Assembly: GCA_003456155.1 (NCBI GenBank)
Contig: DMPC01000162.1
Location: 3,284 to 13,449, forward strand
Length of the DNA: 10,166 nucleotides
Source: Actinomycetota bacterium
Lineage (GTDB): Bacteria; Actinomycetota; Actinomycetes; S36-B12
Direction: 5' to 3'
Part shown: positions 6,799 through 10,166 of the stretch, piece after piece
Layout: each line of letters begins with the position of its first letter
Numbering within the stretch: the first letter of the stretch is position 1
The notes under the pieces: model-generated
What the model saw: only the letters and a program-made list of their open reading frames with translations
Database searches by the model: none
What the model was told of the DNA's origin: nothing
Translations under genes and position numbers: made by a program

Positions 6799-6898
6799 CG
6801 GCTCCAGGGCACACCTCACGATTCACCCCTCGGGGGCGAGGCCGGCCATTCCGGGGCTTCAGGATGCGCGCCGCGGGGGTCTGTGGCATCCTTCTGCC
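6799..6898 (+). other. Non-coding space between purE and the riboswitch, with weak terminator and promoter candidates
   Basis: Two hairpins are possible: CCTCG-GGGG-CGAGG (6828-6841), and AGGATGC (6861-6867) with GCATCCT (6886-6892) around an 18-nt loop. Neither has a U-tract, so either may act as a weak purE terminator or only as leader structure. TGGCATCCT (6884-6892) resembles a poor extended -10 box that would start transcription near 6899, exactly at the riboswitch P1 helix, but it has no visible -35. I see no open reading frame with family resemblance here. Confidence 0.3.
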
Positions 6899-6999
6899 CA
6901 CAAGGGGAGTATCCCTTCGCCGAATGCTCGTCAATACGGGGTCGCCATCGACCTCCGGGCACTCGGGTCGGCCTCAGGCCGGCGGCGAGAGACCTTGTG
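6899..6999 (+). promoter_or_regulatory. yybP-ykoY manganese riboswitch aptamer
   Basis: The known yybP-ykoY hallmarks occur in order. Helix P1 is CACAAGG (6899-6905) with CCTTGTG (6993-6999), a perfect 7-bp match. The conserved GGGGAGTA lies at 6904-6911 and GAGACC at 6989-6994 on the two sides of the first internal loop. P2 is TCGCCG (6917-6922) with CGGCGA (6983-6988). CGTCAATACG (6929-6938) looks like the conserved L3 loop that helps build the metal site. GGTCG-CCAT-CGACC (6940-6953) and CGGCC-TCA-GGCCG make side hairpins. Members of this class bind Mn2+ and turn on genes for Mn2+ efflux; terC directly downstream is one of the commonest regulated genes. No covariance search could be run, but the fit of motifs, helices and downstream gene is strong. 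Confidence 0.87.
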
Positions 7000-7027
7000 A
7001 CATGCAGCAATGCTGCCTGCCACAAGG
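6993..7027 (+). promoter_or_regulatory. Riboswitch expression platform: hairpin hiding the terC ribosome binding site
   Basis: CCTTGTG (6993-6999), the P1 3' strand, is also perfectly complementary to CACAAGG at 7021-7027, a second copy of the P1 5' strand that contains the start of the terC Shine-Dalgarno. Between them CA/TG (7001-7002 with 7018-7019) and GCAGC/GCTGC (7004-7008 with 7012-7016) pair in strict symmetry, leaving the loop AAT and two 1x1 mismatches. The hairpin has 14 pairs. It excludes P1, so Mn2+ binding, which stabilises P1, should free the ribosome binding site. There is no U-tract, so control is translational. Confidence 0.8.
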
Positions 7028-7029
7028 AG
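7024..7029 (+). promoter_or_regulatory. Ribosome binding site of terC
   Basis: AAGGAG, 4 nt before the ATG at 7034. It decides the terC start against the in-frame ATG at 7010, and it lies at the base of the switch hairpin. Confidence 0.8.
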
Positions 7030-7033
7030 TGTC

Positions 7034-7990
7034 ATGGAAGTCTCGCTGGTCATCTGGATCGCCCTTCTCGTCGGCATCCTCGCCATGCTCCTCGTCGATC
7101 TCCTCCTGCATCGCGATGCCCATGTCATCGGTGTTCGCGAGGCTGCGGTGTGGTCGGCCATCTGGGTCGCCATCGGTCTGGCCGTCGGCGGCGCGATCTG
7201 GCTCTACTACGGATCCGAGTTCGGACTTCAGTACTTCGCCGGCTATGTGATCGAGAAGTCCCTGGCCGTCGACAACGTCTTCGTCTGGGCAGTCATCTTC
7301 GGGTATTTCGCCGTGCCACGGCAGTACCAGCATCGCGTCCTCTTCTACGGGGTCGTCGGCGCTCTCGTGTTCCGTGCCATCTTCATCGCGGCGGGCTCCT
7401 GGATGATCGCCAGCTTCGCCTGGATCCTCTACATCTTCGGTGCCTTCCTGATCCTGACCGGCATCAAGATGCTGCGGCAGCGTGATGAGCACATGGATCC
7501 GGGACGTTCGCGCACGCTCCGCCTGTTCCGTCGATTCATCCCGACGACCGACGAGTACGACGGTCAGAAGTTCCTGACGCGGCGCAACGGCGTGCTGATG
7601 GCGACGCCACTCCTTGCCGTGGTGGTCGTCGTCGAGGTCACGGACATCATCTTTGCGGTCGATTCGATCCCGGCGATCTTCGCGGTGACGCAGGAGCCGT
7701 TCCTCGTCTTCGCGAGCAATGCGCTCGCGATCCTGGGGCTGCGGGCCATGTACTTCCTTCTCGCGGACCTGATCCATCGATTCGTGTACCTCAAGGCGGG
7801 CTTGTCGATCGTCCTCGTCTGGGTCGGAATCAAGATGATCGTGAGCCACGCCTGGTTCAAGATCCCGACGGCCATCAGCCTCGGCATCGTCATCGCCATC
7901 ATCGCGGTGTCGATCGCGGCAAGCCTGTGGTCCACGCGCAACTCGGAGCGCCCCGACGATGACAGGGAGGTGGCTCCCGATGTCCGATGA
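7034..7990 (+). CDS. TerC/Alx-family manganese exporter
   Basis: A 318-residue integral membrane protein of the TerC family (Alx, YkoY, YceF relatives), known to export Mn2+ and in some bacteria to supply metal to secreted enzymes. About eight or nine hydrophobic segments are seen, at roughly 4-22, 38-58, 82-94, 103-120, 128-145, 187-200, 222-242, 256-271 and 280-299. The two family repeats, EKSLAVDNVFV (74-84) and EVTDIIFAVDSIPAIFAVT (201-219), place acidic and Asn residues inside the membrane as the likely metal path. The start is ATG 7034 with AAGGAG upstream. An in-frame ATG at 7010 would add eight residues but lies in the riboswitch hairpin and has no ribosome binding site. The charged tail (301-318) overlaps the next gene by 11 nt. 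The Mn2+ riboswitch supports the transport assignment more strongly than the old tellurium-resistance name. Confidence 0.94.
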   Translation: MEVSLVIWIALLVGILAMLLVDLLLHRDAHVIGVREAAVWSAIWVAIGLAVGGAIWLYYGSEFGLQYFAGYVIEKSLAVDNVFVWAVIFGYFAVPRQYQHRVLFYGVVGALVFRAIFIAAGSWMIASFAWILYIFGAFLILTGIKMLRQRDEHMDPGRSRTLRLFRRFIPTTDEYDGQKFLTRRNGVLMATPLLAVVVVVEVTDIIFAVDSIPAIFAVTQEPFLVFASNALAILGLRAMYFLLADLIHRFVYLKAGLSIVLVWVGIKMIVSHAWFKIPTAISLGIVIAIIAVSIAASLWSTRNSERPDDDREVAPDVR

Positions 7991-8324
7991 CCCGACCGAT
8001 GTCGGCTCCCGTCGTGATCGGATCTCCCGTTCCTGGCAGCGACTGCCCAGGCCGCTGCGCATGGTCATGGCCCTCACGGTCGGGGGGACCCTCGTGGCGG
8101 TGGGAATCGCCCTCCTCGTCCTGCCGGGCCCCGGACTCCTGCTCATCGCCGTCGGTCTCGCCCTGCTCGCGACGGAGTTCGCCTGGGCGAGGCACGTGCT
8201 GGCCCAAGGAAAGCATCACGCGACACGGGCGGCGGACGCAGCCAAGTCCGCCCTGCGCAAGCCCCAGAACCCCGACCCATCCACTCCATCGATCACAGCT
8301 GACAACAGGGAGGAAAAGCCATGA
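7980..8324 (+). CDS. Small PGPGW-family transmembrane protein
   Basis: A 114-residue protein with two closely spaced transmembrane segments at about 28-47 and 53-67. They are joined by LPGPG (48-52), the mark of the PGPGW family (PF09656 / TIGR02611 type) of unknown function. The N-terminus and the C-terminal 40 residues are hydrophilic, which suggests a helical hairpin with both ends in the cytoplasm. ATG 7980 lies inside the end of terC and has AGGGAGG (7964-7970) 9 nt upstream. The ATG of the next gene overlaps its stop as ATGA. Its place in the terC unit suggests that it is made together with the exporter, but nothing in it points to metal binding. Confidence 0.85.
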   Translation: MSDDPTDVGSRRDRISRSWQRLPRPLRMVMALTVGGTLVAVGIALLVLPGPGLLLIAVGLALLATEFAWARHVLAQGKHHATRAADAAKSALRKPQNPDPSTPSITADNREEKP

Positions 8325-8842
8325 GTGCACGCACGCAGAAGCGCACGCGAGGTGCGACGATCACCGATCCGACTCCTCGCCCGTCTGTGACCGAGGAGGG
8401 CAAGCAGATGCTGCAGGAGCGCATCATCGATCTGCGCGATCGACGCCTCGCCGAGTTGGTTCCGCTGATGGTCGAGCAGGAGCGTGACGAGCGGATCGTC
8501 GCCCAGTACGAGGATCTGCTGGCCGAGATCGCCGAGTGGGAGGCGTTCCTCGCCGAGGCCGTCGTGATCGCCCCGCGTCGGGAGGACTCTCCGCCGGTCG
8601 TCGAGTTGGGTGACCGAGTCCTCATCAGCGATGCCGATCGCGAGCAGGAGTGGGTCCGGGTGGTCGATCCGAAGGAGGCCTTCCTCGATGACGAGCGGAT
8701 CTCCGCAACCTCACCGCTGGGCCGGGCCCTGATCGGTGCGAAGGCGCGGAGCTCCATCTCGGTGGAGGCCCCTGCGGGCACCTGGCGCTGCCGGGTGCTC
8801 CGCATCGACCAGCCGGCGCAGCCGGCCCGGAGGTCCGCGTGA
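8321..8842 (+). CDS. GreA/GreB-like RNA polymerase secondary-channel protein with short coiled coil
   Basis: A 173-residue Gre-family protein. After a basic, disordered tail (1-22) comes a predicted antiparallel helical coiled coil (24-80). The C-terminal GreA_GreB domain (93-163) is clear: VELGDRVLISDADREQEWVRVV, then ISATSPLGRALIGAKARSSISVEAPAGTWRCRVLRI, which tracks E. coli GreA (ISVNSPIARGLIG...). By hand alignment the coiled-coil segment is about nine residues shorter than in GreA, and the tip signature G-D-L-x-E-N-A-E-Y is missing; the tip region reads EQERDERIVAQ (52-62), still acidic. It may therefore bind the secondary channel without canonical transcript cleavage, as do other Gre homologues that inhibit RNA polymerase. 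The ribosome binding site AGGGAGG (8307-8313) is 7 nt ahead. The start overlaps the PGPGW stop (ATGA), and the stop overlaps the lipoprotein start. Function is inferred. Confidence 0.85.
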   Translation: MSARTQKRTRGATITDPTPRPSVTEEGKQMLQERIIDLRDRRLAELVPLMVEQERDERIVAQYEDLLAEIAEWEAFLAEAVVIAPRREDSPPVVELGDRVLISDADREQEWVRVVDPKEAFLDDERISATSPLGRALIGAKARSSISVEAPAGTWRCRVLRIDQPAQPARRSA

Positions 8843-9213
8843 TGCGCAGGGCCGTCCAGTGGGCTGCCGCAGGCGCCCTCGTTCTGGGCCTGAGCGGATG
8901 TGCTGAGGCCCAGCAGGCCGTCGACGCGGCCCAGTCGCTCGTCGACAGCGCCTCGACACTGGTGCAGGCGTGCGAGTCGGCTTCCGTCGCGTGGGATCCC
9001 GGAGCCACGGTGGCTGAGGCGACCTCCGGAATCGAGCAGGCGTCGGACCAACTGTCGTCGGCGGTTGCCGAGGGGGTCACCATCGCCGGAGCTCAGGAGG
9101 TCCTTGACGCACTCGATGGCGCTCTTGTCGACCTGCAGGGAGTCCAGCAGGACGCGGGAGTCTCGGCGGCGACGGCGGCGCTGCAGTCAGCCTGCGCCCT
9201 CGTCCTGCCCTGA
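8842..9213 (+). CDS. Small Ala-rich lipoprotein of unknown function
   Basis: A 123-residue predicted lipoprotein. MRR is followed by a hydrophobic stretch and the lipobox LSGC, so lipidation is expected at Cys20. The mature part is rich in Ala, Ser, Val and Gln, without transmembrane segments, and looks largely helical with heptad-like spacing. It has two further cysteines (Cys44 and Cys118) that could form a disulfide outside the membrane. I do not recognise a family. ATG 8842 overlaps the Gre stop by 1 nt and has GGAGG (8829-8833) at 8 nt. GTG 8839, one codon earlier, is an equally possible start. It closes the terC unit. Its last nine codons overlap the convergent CoA_binding gene. Confidence 0.82.
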   Translation: MRRAVQWAAAGALVLGLSGCAEAQQAVDAAQSLVDSASTLVQACESASVAWDPGATVAEATSGIEQASDQLSSAVAEGVTIAGAQEVLDALDGALVDLQGVQQDAGVSAATAALQSACALVLP

Positions 9214-9642
9214 CGCGGTTCGGGGTGGCGTGCCCACCGTATGCCTGCCCAGTTCGATCTTCGGGCAGCGGTCCATGACCATGACGAGGCCGGCGTCCTC
9301 GACGCGTGCTGCGGCGGATTCGTCGAGGACGCCGATCTGGAACCAGACGGCTTTGGCACCCGCCTCGATGGCCTGGTCGGCGAACTCGCCCGCGCGCGAT
9401 GACCGCACGAACACGTCGACCACATCGGGGGCTCCCACGGTGCGGGCGGCCGCCGCAATGGTCGCGAATCCCTGATCGCCGTGCACGACCTGGGCGCGCG
9501 GATGAATCGGAATGATGCGCCGGCCCCGCTGCTGGAGGGCGAGGGCCACCCAGTACGCGTCGCGATCGGGATTGTCGCCGAGCCCGACGATGAACCAGGT
9601 CGGCATCGCCAGGACCCGGACGATCTCCTCCGGGGTGTTCAT
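9187..9642 (-). CDS. CoA_binding_2 (YccU-like) Rossmann-fold protein
   Basis: A 151-residue single-domain protein of the CoA-binding family (PF13380, YccU-like). It has the nucleotide-binding start TWFIVGLGDNPDRDAYWVALALQQRGRRIIPIHPRA (15-50). The family core DVVDVFVRS (73-81) is followed by KAVWFQIGVLDESAAARVEDAGLVMVMDRCPKIE (97-130). It resembles the CoA-binding domain of succinyl-CoA synthetase alpha and of acyl-CoA synthetases but lacks their catalytic parts; its function is unknown. I chose ATG 9642 for its match to the family N-terminus, although there is no Shine-Dalgarno; it lies 11 nt behind the stop of the UDP-glucose dehydrogenase gene and may be coupled to it. The 3' end overlaps the lipoprotein gene by 27 bp, adding a Gly/Asp/Glu-rich tail (144-151). 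Confidence 0.92.
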   Translation of the reverse strand: MNTPEEIVRVLAMPTWFIVGLGDNPDRDAYWVALALQQRGRRIIPIHPRAQVVHGDQGFATIAAAARTVGAPDVVDVFVRSSRAGEFADQAIEAGAKAVWFQIGVLDESAAARVEDAGLVMVMDRCPKIELGRHTVGTPPRTASGQDEGAG

Positions 9643-9653
9643 GATCGGGCGCG

Positions 9654-10166
9654 TCAGGCGGTCGGTCGGCCGAGGGCGCGGTAGCTCCAGCCTGCTGCTC
9701 GCCACTGCTCCGGGTCGAGGGTGTTGCGTGCGTCGATGATGTGCCGGCCGACGGCCACGCCGTCGAGGGTCGCCGGATCGAGCTCCCGATACTCGCGCCA
9801 CTCGGTGCCTAGGACCACGAGCTCGGCACCCCGCAGGGCGTCGTTCAGGTCTGCCACGTACGTCATGTGCGGGTAGACGCGTTCGGCGTTGACCAGGCCC
9901 TTGGGGTCGTGCACGACGACGTCGGCGCCGGCGTTGCTCATTGCCACGGCCACGTCGAGGGAGGGTGAGTCGCGGACGTCGTCGCTGTCGGGCTTGAACG
10001 TGGCGCCGAGAACGGTGATGCGACGGCCGCGGAAGTCGCCGCCGAGGACCTCCCGGGCGAGGTCGACGGTGTGTGCGCGACGACGCAGGTTGATCTGGTC
10101 GACCTCCCGCAGGAAGGCGACCGCTTCGTCTGCGCCGAGCTCTCCGGCACGCGCCATGAAGGCCCG
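9654..10166 (-). CDS. UDP-glucose 6-dehydrogenase, C-terminal part, cut by window edge
   Basis: The last 170 residues of a UDP-glucose/GDP-mannose dehydrogenase family enzyme, which oxidises UDP-glucose to UDP-glucuronate with two NAD+ for surface polysaccharides. The visible part starts RAFMARAGELG, continues through the central dimer helix (VDQINLRRR), and contains the C-terminal UDP-binding domain with the strong motif VLGATFKPDSDDVRDSPSLDVA and later VLGTEWREYRELDP. The N-terminal NAD-binding domain and the catalytic cysteine lie beyond the window. ATGs inside this stretch are not starts, because the frame stays open and homologous to the edge. It is the upstream partner of the CoA_binding gene. 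The family is certain; UDP-glucose as substrate is the commonest option and is likely here. Confidence 0.93.
   Translation of the reverse strand, partial: RAFMARAGELGADEAVAFLREVDQINLRRRAHTVDLAREVLGGDFRGRRITVLGATFKPDSDDVRDSPSLDVAVAMSNAGADVVVHDPKGLVNAERVYPHMTYVADLNDALRGAELVVLGTEWREYRELDPATLDGVAVGRHIIDARNTLDPEQWRAAGWSYRALGRPTA

Noticed and set aside
6828..6892. Two inverted repeats after purE as a strong intrinsic terminator
   Set aside because: Neither stem is followed by a run of T, and one loop is 18 nt. They are mentioned only as weak candidates.
6899..7027. Repeat unit CACAAGG as a mobile or CRISPR-like direct repeat
   Set aside because: There are only two 7-nt copies, 122 nt apart, and both are explained by alternative base pairing in the riboswitch.
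6974..8146. A 390-codon minus-strand frame opposite terC and the PGPGW gene
   Set aside because: The product is dominated by Asp, Arg, Glu and His, the usual antisense of a membrane protein gene. It also crosses the riboswitch and has no supporting ribosome binding site.

Overview
The window is about 66% GC by eye. It has GTG starts, very tight operons and leaderless promoters with TANNNT -10 boxes about 7 nt ahead of the start codon, all typical of Actinomycetota. The gene order accA3 / maf / accE / accD // birA - bPH - gtrA // purK - purE matches the block around accA3-accD5-birA-purK-purE that I recall from Mycobacterium tuberculosis and other actinomycetes. I cannot name the genus from sequence alone.

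Layout. On the minus strand, reading from about 3111 down to 1, lies an acyl-CoA (propionyl-CoA type) carboxylase cluster: accD (carboxyltransferase beta), accE (epsilon), maf (house-cleaning nucleotide pyrophosphatase) and the 5' part of accA3 (biotin carboxylase/BCCP alpha chain, cut by the window edge). Divergent from accD, on the plus strand, is birA, the ligase that attaches biotin to the AccA3 carrier domain, followed by a bacterial PH-domain membrane protein. A GtrA-family membrane protein (minus) lies tail to tail with the PH gene and head to head with purK-purE (plus), which convert AIR to CAIR in purine synthesis. The 36-39 bp spaces between birA/accD and gtrA/purK each hold two opposing -10 elements.

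The most interesting region is 6899-9213. A yybP-ykoY class Mn2+ riboswitch precedes terC, a TerC/Alx-type manganese exporter. The expression platform can be read directly: the 3' strand of aptamer helix P1 (CCTTGTG) can pair either with the P1 5' strand or with an exact second copy of CACAAGG that carries the terC Shine-Dalgarno. The second choice makes a symmetric 14-bp hairpin with two mismatches. terC is followed, with overlaps of 11, 4 and 1 nt, by a small PGPGW membrane protein, a Gre-like protein with a shortened coiled coil, and a small lipoprotein. The Mn2+ switch therefore seems to head a four-gene unit that joins metal export with a factor of the RNA polymerase secondary-channel family, a combination I do not recognise as described.

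The window ends on the minus strand with a small CoA_binding_2 protein, whose 3' end overlaps the lipoprotein gene by 27 bp, and the C-terminal part of a UDP-glucose 6-dehydrogenase. No stretch longer than 235 bp lacks a gene. I see no tRNA, rRNA, insertion sequence or CRISPR array.
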